Source of the DNA: CAJQGY01 sp964523375
GTDB lineage: Bacteria > Pseudomonadota > Gammaproteobacteria > Magnimaribacterales > D2472
DNA: 64,000 bases
Direction of reading: 5' to 3'
Assembly: GCA_964523375.1 (NCBI GenBank)
Contig: CAZFYG010000005.1
Location: 1 to 64,000, forward strand
This document shows positions 41,864 to 53,936 of the stretch, one piece after another. Positions within the stretch are counted from its first letter, which is position 1; the number at the start of each line of letters is the position of its first letter. The notes under the pieces are model-generated. The model was not told the DNA's origin. It was given only the letters and a program-made list of their open reading frames with translations, and ran no database searches. Made by a program: the position numbers and the translations under genes.

Positions 41864-42799
41864 ATGTTTAACAACACCGAAAATAAATCAATTTGGAACA
41901 ATGGGAAATTTGTTAAATGGGATGAAAGCTTAGTCCATTTAATGTCTCATACCTTAAATTACGGTACCGGTGCTTTTGAAGGCGTAAGAGCATATAAAAC
42001 AAGTAATGGACCGGCTATTTTCAGATTAAATGATCATACCGATAGGCTTTTTAATACAGCCAAGAAAATTGATATTGATATTCCGTTTTCCAAAGAAGCT
42101 CTAAACAATGTGCAAAAAGAAATTTTTATTAAAAATAATTTAGACGAGGGATATATCAGACCAATTGTATATCTTGGAGCAGAATCCTTAGGAATTAGAG
42201 CTTTTGATTTGTCTGTAAACGTTGCAGTAGCAGCTTGGGAGTGGCCATCATATATGGATCCAGAAGCTAAAGAGAAGGGAGTTTCAATAATAAAATCATC
42301 ACATGAGCAATATTCAAATCCTCTTCATTCTGGAAATAAAATAATTGGCACTTACATCAACTCAACTATGGCGCTTCATGAGGCGTTAAAAAAAGGCGCA
42401 GACGAGGCTGTGTTGATGGATAAGAATGGCTATATTTCTGAGGGTAGTGGAGAAAATATATTTATGGCTAAAGGAAACAAAATTTATACCCCAACTACAG
42501 ACCATTGTCTGAATGGAATTACAAGGCAATCTGTTATATCTATTGCATCAGATGAAGGGCTTGAGGTTATTGAAAAAGATCTTACATATGAGGATCTAGC
42601 TAATTCTGATGAAGCATTTTTTACAGGAACAGCTGTAGAAATAACACCCGTAACAACACTTGATGCTAAACCTATCGGTTCAGGTAAAAGAGGTGATATA
42701 ACAAGAAAACTCCAAAGTATTTATTCCGATGCTATTTCCGGAAATTCTGATAAATATAGCTCGTGGTTGACGTATGTTAATCCTCAAGCCAGTGACTAA
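41864..42799 (+). CDS. ilvE: Branched-chain amino acid aminotransferase
   Basis: Fold-type IV PLP aminotransferase making valine, leucine and isoleucine; 311 residues. LNYGTGAFEGVRAY lies near the start, the PLP lysine is K159 in SGNKIIGTYINS, and YISEGSGENIFM and FFTGTAVEITPV are the family signatures. It is divergent from algC. Its 3' end overlaps the start of the glycosyltransferase frame, suggesting read-through into the envelope cluster. Confidence 0.95.
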   Translation: MFNNTENKSIWNNGKFVKWDESLVHLMSHTLNYGTGAFEGVRAYKTSNGPAIFRLNDHTDRLFNTAKKIDIDIPFSKEALNNVQKEIFIKNNLDEGYIRPIVYLGAESLGIRAFDLSVNVAVAAWEWPSYMDPEAKEKGVSIIKSSHEQYSNPLHSGNKIIGTYINSTMALHEALKKGADEAVLMDKNGYISEGSGENIFMAKGNKIYTPTTDHCLNGITRQSVISIASDEGLEVIEKDLTYEDLANSDEAFFTGTAVEITPVTTLDAKPIGSGKRGDITRKLQSIYSDAISGNSDKYSSWLTYVNPQASD

Positions 42800-44042
42800 G
42801 TTAAAAATTGGAATTCTGAGCTACAGGTCTGCTCCATTTGGAGGCGGTCAAGGTATATATGTAAGAGATATCTCACAAGCTCTTTCGTCTCTTGGGCACT
42901 CAGTTGATGTAATATCTGGAAATCCTTACCCCCAATTACCTCCTAATGTAAAACTTATCAAGCTGCCCGGACTTAACCTCTTTGAAACTTTTAACTTTAA
43001 AGACAGGCTAAAGAAATTTTTAAATAACCGCAAAAGTTTTGCAAATACTCAGGAATTTATCTCTACTCTATTTGGAGGATTCCCTGAAATGCGCTCTTTT
43101 GGAAAGAGAGTTGATAAGTTTTTACTTGATAACAATGAATACGATATTATTATTGATAATCAATCTCTTAGTTATGGAATCCTTAGTATTCAAAAACGAT
43201 TTCCATTAATTGAAATAATACATCATCCAATTACTATGGATCTCAAGCATGATCTTGAAGCAAATAATAAATTTTTATACCGGCTTTCAAGGAAAAGATG
43301 GTACTCATTTCTTAATATGCAAAAAAAAGTTGCCCCTAATATTAGAAAAATTATTACTCCATCTGCTAACTCTAAAGAAGATATAGTAAGAGATTTCAGA
43401 TGCAATAAAGGCAATATATCTGTAATTCACAATGGGCTAGATACAAGTATATTCAAGCCACATGAAAATATAAAAAGAGATAAATACAGATTAATTTCTA
43501 CTGCCAGTGCAGATACTCCACTTAAAGGGTTGGACTATACACTTAGAGCCATTAGTGAACTGAAAAATGGCGGCATGGATATTAATTTGCTAGTCATTGG
43601 TAAAATGAAAAAAGATGGCCACACAGCAAGACTGATAAAGACATTAGGTATATCTGATAATGTGTCTTTTAAAACAAACTTAACAAAAGAGGAAATATCA
43701 ATTGAGTATGCAAAAAGCTCCATAGCCATTGTAAGTTCTTTATATGAAGGGTTTGGTTATCCAGTCATAGAAGCAATGAGCTGCGCGATACCTTTAATTG
43801 CTGCAAAAACTTCTTCAATACCCGAGCTTGTTGGAGATCATGCCACTTTAATTGAGCCTAAAAATAGCGATTCTCTTGCTGCTTGTGTTAAATATATCAT
43901 AGGGCACTATGATGGATATGACTTAATAGCAAAGGAAGGACGAAAACATGTAATTCGTCATTTTAATTGGAGTAAAATTTCTAAAGAATACGAAGACATA
44001 ATTATTGAAAATATTAGAGACTTTCATAATGCTGACATTTAA
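42774..44042 (+). CDS. Family 4 (GT-B) glycosyltransferase
   Basis: A 422-residue glycosyltransferase. KIGILSYRSAPFGGGQGIYVRD is the acceptor-side N-terminal motif of GT4 enzymes, and SSLYEGFGYPVIEAMSCAIPLIA with the E-x7-E pattern is the nucleotide-sugar site. Two starts are possible: ATG at 42774 (26-nt overlap with ilvE) or GTG at 42792 (8-nt overlap); neither has a clear ribosome binding site. It begins a three-gene plus-strand set with a methyltransferase and a cyclase-fold protein. Donor and acceptor are unknown. Confidence 0.88.
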   Translation: MLILKPVTKLKIGILSYRSAPFGGGQGIYVRDISQALSSLGHSVDVISGNPYPQLPPNVKLIKLPGLNLFETFNFKDRLKKFLNNRKSFANTQEFISTLFGGFPEMRSFGKRVDKFLLDNNEYDIIIDNQSLSYGILSIQKRFPLIEIIHHPITMDLKHDLEANNKFLYRLSRKRWYSFLNMQKKVAPNIRKIITPSANSKEDIVRDFRCNKGNISVIHNGLDTSIFKPHENIKRDKYRLISTASADTPLKGLDYTLRAISELKNGGMDINLLVIGKMKKDGHTARLIKTLGISDNVSFKTNLTKEEISIEYAKSSIAIVSSLYEGFGYPVIEAMSCAIPLIAAKTSSIPELVGDHATLIEPKNSDSLAACVKYIIGHYDGYDLIAKEGRKHVIRHFNWSKISKEYEDIIIENIRDFHNADI

Positions 44043-44739
44043 TTTTAATAAAATAACTTTACCCAAAAGCAATAGCACTATGCTTGATATTGGCTGTGGT
44101 GAAGGGCGGCATGTTTTTGGAGTAATGCAAAATTTTAAAGATACTTTATGCATTGGCTTAGACATGGACGACTCATCGATTGCTAAGGCTAGAGAGGGCT
44201 ATGAGTTTTTTAAATCCATATCAAATCAAAGCGCTAGCTTTATAAAAGGATCAGCATACTCATTACCTATTCCATCAAACACTCTTGATCTTGTGATTTG
44301 CTCAGAAGTTTTAGAACATCTTGATGATTACCATCTTGCTTTAGAGGAAATTTACAGGGTCTTAAAGCCCGGAGGTAAGTTTCTTGCTAGTGTTCCATCC
44401 TATTGGCCTGAAAAAATTTGCTGGATGATATCGAATGAATATCAAAATATGCCAGGTGGCCATGTAAGAATATTTAAGAAAAAAGGTATTATTGATGATG
44501 TGCAAAAAATGGGATTCACCTTTCAAACATCCGAAAGATTCCACTCCATTCACAGCCCATACTGGTGGCTTAGATGCTTATTTTGGGATAATCAGGATAG
44601 TAATATTTTGATAAGAATTTATAAGAGAATTTTAGAAAAACATATCCTTGAAAATCCCTTCTATATTGATTTAGTTGATAAAGTCTTAAATCCTGTTCTT
44701 GGAAAAAGCTTAGCCTTGTATTTCGAAAAAAAAGTATGA
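44029..44739 (+). CDS. Class I SAM-dependent methyltransferase
   Basis: A 236-residue methyltransferase of the Methyltransf_11 type. Motif I is MLDIGCGEGRHVFG (SAM binding), acidic residue motif II is GLDMDDSSI, then LDLVICSEVLEHLDDY and VLKPGGKFLASVPSYWPEK. The ATG at 44029 (MLTFNF) is preferred over a TTG at 44005. It overlaps the glycosyltransferase by 14 nt and the next gene by 4 nt, so the three are probably translated together. The substrate is presumably a lipid-linked or sugar intermediate, by context only. Confidence 0.88.
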   Translation: MLTFNFNKITLPKSNSTMLDIGCGEGRHVFGVMQNFKDTLCIGLDMDDSSIAKAREGYEFFKSISNQSASFIKGSAYSLPIPSNTLDLVICSEVLEHLDDYHLALEEIYRVLKPGGKFLASVPSYWPEKICWMISNEYQNMPGGHVRIFKKKGIIDDVQKMGFTFQTSERFHSIHSPYWWLRCLFWDNQDSNILIRIYKRILEKHILENPFYIDLVDKVLNPVLGKSLALYFEKKV

Positions 44740-45791
44740 AATATTATCCAGAAAAAAAACTGCATAATGTTGATGCTTTGGACAATAAATTAATTTTTAA
44801 TATTATTGGGAATTATGTGCTTGAATCGCAGAATGACAATGGAACTATTCCATCAAATGCAGATGGTTCATTTGATCCATGGGATTTTATAGAGTCAATT
44901 ACTGCTATTAATTTTATAGGTGATATTGGCAATGCAGAGAAAGCTTTCTTGTGGCTAAAGGCAAATCAAAATGATGATGGAAGTTGGTATGCAAAATATT
45001 CAAGTAATGGAGACATTCTTGAAAAAAATAAGCCTACTCACTTTTCACCTTATATTTCTATTGGTCTTTTGCATTACTATAAGATTTTTTTGAACAAAGA
45101 ATTCTTAAAAAATTTATGGCCAACTGTTGAAAAAGCATTAAATTTCAGCCTGTCACTGCAAAATAAAAATGGAACTATACCTTGGTCTGTAGATCAAAAT
45201 GGAAATATTGAAGACGATTATTTGTTAACTGGATCTAGTTCTATCCTTAAAGGAATTGAATGCGCAATGGCTATAAGCAAGATTCTTGGATTTAGTGATC
45301 AAGAGCAATGGAAACAATCATATGAATTTCTTTCAACAGCTATAAAAAACCCATCTGGTTTATTCGACCTTCAAAAAGATCGATCAAATTTTTCAATGGA
45401 TTCATATTATCCAATACTGTCTGGTTGTCTATCTAATGATGAGATAGACAAACATATCACGCATACTCTAGTTAATTTTTATGATGAAGGGTTGGGGATA
45501 AGGTGTGTTCAAGAAGAGCCATGGGTAACAGTTGCTGAGACTAATGAATTTATTATTGCGCTTGTTATGGCAAATAATAAAAAGCTAGCCAAAAAAATAC
45601 TCAATGAATCTCTAAGAATGTCTGATGATAAAAATATTCCATATATGGGGTGGCAGCATGTTCAAAATATTTTTTGGCCAGATGAAAGACCCACCTGGAC
45701 CTCGGCTGCAGTTTTGCTTGCAGCTGATGCTATATTTGAGTTTACTAAAGGGTCTGATCTTTTTTTAAAAAATCAATTAGACCTTTATTAA
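44736..45791 (+). CDS. Alpha/alpha-barrel protein, prenyltransferase/squalene-cyclase-like
   Basis: A 351-residue protein built of repeated helical hairpins with the QNDNGTIPSNADGSFDPWD and NQNDDGSWYAKY repeats typical of the squalene/terpenoid cyclase (alpha6-alpha6 barrel) fold. LQNKNGTIPWSVDQNG is a third repeat. The DxDD motif of true class II cyclases is not seen, so catalysis is doubtful; glucuronyl-hydrolase-like barrels look similar. It follows the methyltransferase with a 4-nt overlap. The stop overlaps the convergent methyltransferase by 15 nt. Confidence 0.7.
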   Translation: MKYYPEKKLHNVDALDNKLIFNIIGNYVLESQNDNGTIPSNADGSFDPWDFIESITAINFIGDIGNAEKAFLWLKANQNDDGSWYAKYSSNGDILEKNKPTHFSPYISIGLLHYYKIFLNKEFLKNLWPTVEKALNFSLSLQNKNGTIPWSVDQNGNIEDDYLLTGSSSILKGIECAMAISKILGFSDQEQWKQSYEFLSTAIKNPSGLFDLQKDRSNFSMDSYYPILSGCLSNDEIDKHITHTLVNFYDEGLGIRCVQEEPWVTVAETNEFIIALVMANNKKLAKKILNESLRMSDDKNIPYMGWQHVQNIFWPDERPTWTSAAVLLAADAIFEFTKGSDLFLKNQLDLY

Positions 45792-46379
45792 ACATACTAT
45801 TGTGTCTACTCTTTCATGCTCTATGAAACCATTTTGCAAAGCTTTTTTATATATTTCATATGGGGCTTGACCACCTTTCTCAGGATCTTCGTAGATATCA
45901 TGAATAACCAAAGCTCCTCCTTTTATGACATGTTTTGCCCATGAATTATAGTCATTTAAAGCAGATTCCATTGAGTGTCCTCCATCAATAAAAACAAGAC
46001 CAGCAGATGTACCCCAAGATTTTGAAGCCATTAAAGAAGAAGCAACAATTGGCACTATATTTTCTAAATTATAATATTTGATGTTTTTTAAGAAAAGAGG
46101 GAATGTATTAACTTTGCTGTTTGCTTGATCATATACCTCATTATCAAAATACTCCTCTTTCAGCTGATGCTCTTCTGAGCCACTGTGATGATCAATTGTA
46201 TAAACCACTTCATCAGCCTCGATCGCACCATGGGCAAGATAGATGGTTGATTTGCCACAGTATGTCCCTATTTCAATAACAGGGCCCTTATAGCAGAAAT
46301 TTTTAGCCCATTTATATAGAGCTTCTCCCTCATGAATTGGCATAAAACCCTTTATACTTTCAATATTTTCAATAATCAT
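45777..46379 (-). CDS. Class I SAM-dependent methyltransferase, second
   Basis: A 200-residue methyltransferase of the Methyltransf_24/CmcI-like type. Motif I is VIEIGTYCGKSTIYLA, followed by VYTIDHHSGSEEH (acidic SAM contact), LVFIDGGHSMESALNDYN and GGALVIHDIYEDP with likely metal-binding acidic residues. Such enzymes methylate oxygen atoms of sugars or small molecules. It overlaps the LpxL-like acyltransferase by 4 nt, pointing to a surface glycolipid role; that is inference. Confidence 0.85.
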   Translation of the reverse strand: MIIENIESIKGFMPIHEGEALYKWAKNFCYKGPVIEIGTYCGKSTIYLAHGAIEADEVVYTIDHHSGSEEHQLKEEYFDNEVYDQANSKVNTFPLFLKNIKYYNLENIVPIVASSLMASKSWGTSAGLVFIDGGHSMESALNDYNSWAKHVIKGGALVIHDIYEDPEKGGQAPYEIYKKALQNGFIEHERVDTIVCLIKV

Positions 46380-47248
46380 TTATAAAAATTTTCCTTACCA
46401 AGCGTTGATTTAAACCTTCTATGCTGCCACAAATATTCTGAAGGATACTCCCTTATTGATTTTTCAAAAATTTTATTCAAATCAGTAGACATTTTAAATG
46501 AAGAGGCCATATCAAGATTTAACTTTTTGAGATCAATTATATACTTACCATTTTTTATGTAGCTATCTAAATAATATGTTTTACAGTCAGTCTTTTTTAT
46601 TATTTTGTAAGGAGCGCTTAATGTTGCAGCTGGCTGACCAAAGAATTCAATAATTTCTGCCCCCTGCAAGCCATAGTCTTGATCAGTAGCATATAAAACA
46701 GTTTTTCCAGATTTGAGCCATTTTATAAATTTAAAAGGGTTATTTTTATTACATAAACCCTTAACTCCTTTTAATCTGCCATCCTTTTGGATTACATCAA
46801 AAAAGTCAGAGTTATGATTTCTTTCAACCCCATAAACATCAATACTCATACCCAAAAGCCTTGCATCAAGCTCTAAATGAAGGGAATGCTTAAAGAAAAG
46901 CAGAACGCCATAACCACTTTCTTGTTCTTTTTTTAATTCAGCCAATCCATTAATGCAATAATCAATCTCTTTATTGATTCGTGAATTGCTCCAAAACCAA
47001 GCCACTCCTGTATCAAACATAACTGAACCAGATTGGGCAATATTCTCTTTTATTAATTGTTGTTTTTTATGCTCTTCTAAATCCTTAAAACATACTTCTA
47101 TATTTTTTTTACTAATAGCACTTCTTTTTTTTAAAAATATATTAAATATTAGGCTAACAAGATAACTAAGCTTATTTTGATATTTTCTTGGAATAGAAAT
47201 AGACAGTTTCCAAAAAATTATTAGAAGTGATAAAAAATTATTTTTCAT
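46376..47248 (-). CDS. LpxL/HtrB-type lipid A acyltransferase
   Basis: A 290-residue inner-membrane lysophospholipid-acyltransferase-fold protein that adds a secondary acyl chain to Kdo2-lipid A. A basic N-terminus with a hydrophobic segment (about 3-35) precedes the H-x4-[DE] catalytic motif in FFKHSLHLELDARLLG. GVERNHNSDFFDVIQKDG and ATDQDYGLQGAEIIEFFG are family landmarks. It is divergent from waaA, which makes its Kdo-bearing substrate. LpxL versus LpxM cannot be decided from sequence alone. Confidence 0.85.
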   Translation of the reverse strand: MKNNFLSLLIIFWKLSISIPRKYQNKLSYLVSLIFNIFLKKRSAISKKNIEVCFKDLEEHKKQQLIKENIAQSGSVMFDTGVAWFWSNSRINKEIDYCINGLAELKKEQESGYGVLLFFKHSLHLELDARLLGMSIDVYGVERNHNSDFFDVIQKDGRLKGVKGLCNKNNPFKFIKWLKSGKTVLYATDQDYGLQGAEIIEFFGQPAATLSAPYKIIKKTDCKTYYLDSYIKNGKYIIDLKKLNLDMASSFKMSTDLNKIFEKSIREYPSEYLWQHRRFKSTLGKENFYK

Positions 47249-47275
47249 ATAGATTTAGAATGTATTATTACATTA

Positions 47276-48532
47276 ATGTATGCAATGGTTGATTATATGA
47301 GACTACTTTTTTATAACTTATTAATTCTTATTTTCCTGCCTTTCATGCTTGCTCGAATATTAATTAAAAGTAAATATGATACGGACTACAGGCTGAATTT
47401 AACTCAGCGACTGGGCCGCTTATCATATGATGGCCCGGAGGGCGTGATATGGTTTCATGCAGTGAGTCTAGGAGAGGTCATATCTTCTGAAAAGCTTGTA
47501 AGAGAACTCCTGGAACATTCAAAAATTTTCTTAACTGTTTCGACCCCAACAGGGCTCAGGCAGGCTAAAAAAATCTATGGTGCAGGTGTTGAAATTGCAT
47601 ATGCTCCATGGGATTTTAACTTATTCATTAAAAGCTATTTTAATAAAATAAAGCCCTCAGCATTAGTTATTTTTGAGACAGAAATTTGGCCATCAATGAT
47701 AAATACTGCATACCAAAATAATATTCCTGTTTTTCTCTGCAATGGAAGAATGTCAAATAATTCTTTTAAGAGATACGCTCGTTTTAAAAATATTACTTCG
47801 GATACTCTTAAGAAAATAAAAAGAATATTTGTTCAAAGTAAAGTGCAAGCTACTCGCTTTATTGAACTAGGTGCTGATGTTAATACTACAGAGGTTGTAG
47901 GATCTGTTAAATTTGATTCTGAAGAAATTTTCATTAATTCTATGAATAATACAAATAACGAAAAAATTGTTCTTTTTGCAAGCACTCACCCTGGAGAAGA
48001 TGAAATTTTAATAGACGCCTTTATCAATTTAAACCAGGAGATACCAAATACAAAACTGATAATCGTTCCAAGGCATCCAGAAAGAGCAAGTTCTATATCA
48101 TCAATTTTAAATAAAAAAAATATTTCTAATTCCTTGAGCTATAACAGCTCACTCAATTTTAATTCAGAATCAGCAATTGTAATTGCATCTATTGGACTGC
48201 TGAGTTCTCTATACTCACAAGCTAGCGTTGCTTTTGTTGGAGGAAGTTTGCTTGGAAGCTCGGGGGGTCACAATATAATAGAGCCAGCTGCGGCTGGATG
48301 TCCTTTTGTTGTAGGTCCGTACATGTATAACTTCCAGGATATTTTAGAGGAATTTTTAAATGCAGATGCTTGTATCCAGATAACTGAATACAAAGAAATA
48401 GAACAATCATTGAAAACAATATTGACTGATAAAGATCAGCATGAAAAAATAAATGCTTCAGCTCTAGTTACGCAAAACAAAGGTTCCTCAAAGCTGCAGG
48501 CAAATAAAATATTACAATTATTAAAAAATTAG
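47276..48532 (+). CDS. waaA: 3-deoxy-D-manno-octulosonic acid (Kdo) transferase
   Basis: Transfers Kdo to lipid IVA at the inner membrane; 418 residues. An N-terminal membrane helix (LLFYNLLILIFLPFML) is followed by RLGRLSYDGPEGVIWFHAVSLGEVIS, with the catalytic Glu, then FETEIWPSMI and the donor-side PAAAGCPFVVGPYMYNF. The start could also be the ATG at 47297 (MRLLF), which matches the usual N-terminus better; neither has a clear ribosome binding site. P-II follows after 9 bp. Confidence 0.94.
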   Translation: MYAMVDYMRLLFYNLLILIFLPFMLARILIKSKYDTDYRLNLTQRLGRLSYDGPEGVIWFHAVSLGEVISSEKLVRELLEHSKIFLTVSTPTGLRQAKKIYGAGVEIAYAPWDFNLFIKSYFNKIKPSALVIFETEIWPSMINTAYQNNIPVFLCNGRMSNNSFKRYARFKNITSDTLKKIKRIFVQSKVQATRFIELGADVNTTEVVGSVKFDSEEIFINSMNNTNNEKIVLFASTHPGEDEILIDAFINLNQEIPNTKLIIVPRHPERASSISSILNKKNISNSLSYNSSLNFNSESAIVIASIGLLSSLYSQASVAFVGGSLLGSSGGHNIIEPAAAGCPFVVGPYMYNFQDILEEFLNADACIQITEYKEIEQSLKTILTDKDQHEKINASALVTQNKGSSKLQANKILQLLKN

Positions 48533-48880
<348 letters not shown>

Positions 48881-48885
48881 ATACT

Positions 48886-49821
48886 ATTAACAAAATACCA
48901 AAAAATAAAATTATATTCCTATTGGGCCCAACTGCTTCAGGAAAAACTGAGCTGGCCATAAATCTATTTGAAAAATTTAATATAGAATTAATAAGTGTTG
49001 ATTCTGTGATGGTTTATAGGGGTGCCAACATTGGCTCTGCAAAACCAACTGACGATGTGCTCTCTAATTATCCCCATCATCTTGTTAATAATAAATCATT
49101 AAATGAAATATATTCTGTTGCAGAGTTTTGTAGTGATTCATTGCAATTAATTCAAGAAGTGCATTCAAGAAATAAAGTGCCTTTATTTGTTGGAGGCTCA
49201 ATGATGTATTTCAAATCACTCTTAAGGGGAATTGATAAATTACCACAAAGAGATGATGGTTACAGGGAGGCGCTTATGAAGTTGAAAGCATCAGAGGATA
49301 GTCACTATCTCTATAATTTACTTTTCTTAAAGGATCAAGATTATGCAAGAGTAGTTAAACCAAATGATGAAAAAAGAATAATCCGAGCACTAGAAGTTAT
49401 AAATACAACAGGAGAGAAAATGTCAGAACAAATCAATTCTGGCTCCAATTTAACCCTCTTTAATAAATATAATATTCATCAAATAGCAATTTACGATCAA
49501 GATAGAGAAATGCTACATAAAAGAATAGAGAATAGGCTTTCAATCATGCTTAATGACGGTCTCATTGAAGAAGTTAAGGGGCTTGTTAATAGATACACCC
49601 TTAAGGAACAACATCCAATTTTAAGTGCTGTAAATTATAAGCAAACCATAAACTATCTCGAGGGCTTGATTGATAGAAAGGATTTATTTAACAAGGCTTT
49701 ATATGCCTCAAGGCAATTAGCAAAGAGACAAATAACCTGGATTAGATCATGGGATGATTTAAATATATTTAATATTAATTCCCAGCGCGAAATAGAAAAA
49801 AGTATCAGAAACTTTATCTAG
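48886..49821 (+). CDS. miaA: tRNA dimethylallyltransferase, apparent AUU start
   Basis: Adds dimethylallyl to A37 of UNN-reading tRNAs. P-loop LGPTASGKTEL, then ISVDSVMVYRGANIGSAKPT, VGGSMMYFKSLLRG and the C-terminal RQLAKRQITWIR are diagnostic. The frame is closed by TGA at 48856 and has no ATG or GTG before the P-loop. The only standard-type codon, TTG at 48922, would delete the first beta strand (KIIFLL). ATT at 48886, 6 bp after the glnB stop, gives a normal N-terminus (IPKNKIIFLLGPT), about 311 residues. Translation may depend on coupling to glnB. Confidence 0.88.
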   Translation: MNKIPKNKIIFLLGPTASGKTELAINLFEKFNIELISVDSVMVYRGANIGSAKPTDDVLSNYPHHLVNNKSLNEIYSVAEFCSDSLQLIQEVHSRNKVPLFVGGSMMYFKSLLRGIDKLPQRDDGYREALMKLKASEDSHYLYNLLFLKDQDYARVVKPNDEKRIIRALEVINTTGEKMSEQINSGSNLTLFNKYNIHQIAIYDQDREMLHKRIENRLSIMLNDGLIEEVKGLVNRYTLKEQHPILSAVNYKQTINYLEGLIDRKDLFNKALYASRQLAKRQITWIRSWDDLNIFNINSQREIEKSIRNFI

Positions 49822-49895
49822 ATGGCTTTAAATATTTTCTTAAGACCATACATAAGGGATATAATAAATTAATATTATTTAACGAGGTATCTCAC

Positions 49896-50958
49896 ATGAA
49901 CTGGGAAAATAAAGATAAAGACCCATGGGGCGGCAAAAATAATTCAGGTGATTTTGATGATCTCCTAAAAAAATTCGCTTCCGTCATGGGAGCAAAAAAA
50001 GAAGGATCCTCAAACGGTTCTAATTCTTCTGGCGGTGGCTTTAATATGTCTTCTGGAAGAATGTTTTTGTATGCCTTTTTTGCATTTACTATTGTTTATG
50101 CATCTCAATGTATTTACCAATTAGATGCATCTGAAAGAGCAGTAATCTTAAGGCTTGGAAAGTTTCATGAAGAGCAAACTGAAGGATTGAATTTTAGACT
50201 TGCAGGCATAGATGATAGGTATATAGAAAATGTTTCGCTAACTAGAAGATATACCCAAACAAATAGCATGTTAACAAAAGATGAAAATATAGTAGATGTT
50301 ACTGTGTCAGCTCAATATAGGATTGCTAACCTGAAAGATTTTGTGCTCAATGTAAAAGATCCTGAAGGAAGTTTAAGGAATGCTATTGAAAGCGCTCTAC
50401 GACATGTTGTTGGAGATAATACTCTTGACCAAACTTTGACTGTAGGAAGGGAAAATATTGCATTCGAAGTTCAGAATAGACTTCAGGAATATTTAGACTT
50501 ATACCAAACAGGATTGCTTGTTCAACAGGTTAATATTGAAAAAACAGATCCACCAGCTGCAGTAAAAAATGCATTTGATGATGTAGTAGCAGCAAGAGAA
50601 GATAAAGAGAGGCTTCAAAATGAAGCACAAAGATATGCTTTAACCATTGTGCCAGAAGCAAGAGGTCAAGCGCAGGCAAGAATAAGAAATGCTGAAGGTT
50701 ACAAATTAGAGGTTGTTGCTAATGCAGAGGGTGAAACCGAAAGATTTAGCCAGCTTTTGCAAGAATATAGCAAGGCCCCAGAGGTAACAAGAGACAGGCT
50801 TTATTTAGATGCATTACAGTCTGTTTTGACTAATTCAACTAAAATAATGGTTGACGTTGAAGGCGGTAACAACTTGTTATACCTACCGCTGGATAAAATC
50901 ATGGAAGAAAACAAGAAGCAAGATAATTACAATAGAAATAATTTAAGGAGAGACGACG

Positions 50959-50966
<8 letters not shown>
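49896..50966 (+). CDS. hflK: HflK, membrane SPFH protein
   Basis: Forms with HflC a large membrane cage around the FtsH protease. The 356-residue protein has a Gly/Asn/Ser-rich cytoplasmic N-terminus (1-48), a membrane helix (about 53-70, MFLYAFFAFTIVYASQC), and the band-7 domain beginning LDASERAVILRLGKF. A charged coiled-coil-like helix (VVAAREDKERLQNEAQRY) and a hydrophilic Asn/Asp tail follow. It overlaps hflC by 8 nt. Confidence 0.95.
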
Positions 50967-53053
<2,087 letters not shown>

Positions 53054-53057
53054 GGCT

Positions 53058-53474
53058 TTACTTTTGTAATTTTAAATATTTATCAAGATAAGTATTTATA
53101 AATTTATAAGATTCAGGGTTTGAAAATTTCTTTGATAACCTTAATGACTCGTCAATTATTAGAGGCCCATCTAATTCCATCGCCTTAAATTCATTTATTG
53201 CAAAGTAAAGAATAGATTTATCGATCAACTCCATATCAGAATTTTTTATATTTAAATCCTCTAGATTCTTTTGAATAACATCTTGATGCTCGCTTATTGA
53301 TGTCAATGATCTATTAAAATAAGCAAAATCTACATTTTTTTTCTTTGCATGTTCTTTTTTAAACTGCTTTAAAATACTATCCGCATCTTGATCATTAAAA
53401 AGAAGTTGAAAGATTGCTTGAACTAAATATTCCCTTGTACGGATAATATTTTTATATTTCGCTAAATTTTTCAA
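53058..53474 (-). CDS. nusB: Transcription antitermination factor NusB
   Basis: A 138-residue all-helical protein of rRNA antitermination complexes. It has the RTREYLVQAIFQLLFN-type start with the conserved arginine-rich beginning, then DKSILYFAINEFKAM and the RNA/NusE-facing IDESLRLSKKFSNPESYKFINTYLDKY helix pair. It directly abuts the ribH stop, the usual position at the end of a riboflavin operon. Confidence 0.92.
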   Translation of the reverse strand: MKNLAKYKNIIRTREYLVQAIFQLLFNDQDADSILKQFKKEHAKKKNVDFAYFNRSLTSISEHQDVIQKNLEDLNIKNSDMELIDKSILYFAINEFKAMELDGPLIIDESLRLSKKFSNPESYKFINTYLDKYLKLQK

Positions 53475-53936
53475 TTATATCTCCATCATCTCTAATAGAG
53501 ATTGAGTAATTTCTTTGCCTTTATTCAGACAGGTGGGCGAGGCTCTCTCCTCAGCTTGTTCAAGATTATTTGTTGCTAAGATACCATTAGCTATTGGAAC
53601 CATACTTTTTAACGTAATATCCATCAAGGCCTGAGACGATGTATTGGAAATAATATCAAAATGAGGTGTTTCACCTTTTATTATTGCTCCAAAGGCTATA
53701 ATTCCATCCGCACCTCTTTCTATAGCTTTTAGACATCCGAATGGTATTTCCCATGCACCAGGAACTCTTAATACTTCGACATTGGTAACATTTAAACTAC
53801 CTAAGTGTTTTAAAGATTCATTAACCATTTTTGTAACAATCCCATCATTCCATTTACTAGCAACAATTGAAATATTTTTGTTACCAATCAATGAATTTGT
53901 TAAATCGCCATATTGAAACCCATCCTGTGTTTTCAT
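53475..53936 (-). CDS. ribH: 6,7-dimethyl-8-ribityllumazine synthase
   Basis: Forms lumazine from dihydroxybutanone phosphate and the ribitylaminopyrimidine. The 153-residue protein has VLRVPGAWEIPFG and IAFGAIIKGETPHFDIISN (substrate and phosphate sites), plus GILATNNLEQAEERA near the end. It overlaps ribBA by 4 nt. In the classical order a ribE gene would lie between ribD and ribBA; it is absent here. Confidence 0.95.
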   Translation of the reverse strand: MKTQDGFQYGDLTNSLIGNKNISIVASKWNDGIVTKMVNESLKHLGSLNVTNVEVLRVPGAWEIPFGCLKAIERGADGIIAFGAIIKGETPHFDIISNTSSQALMDITLKSMVPIANGILATNNLEQAEERASPTCLNKGKEITQSLLEMMEI

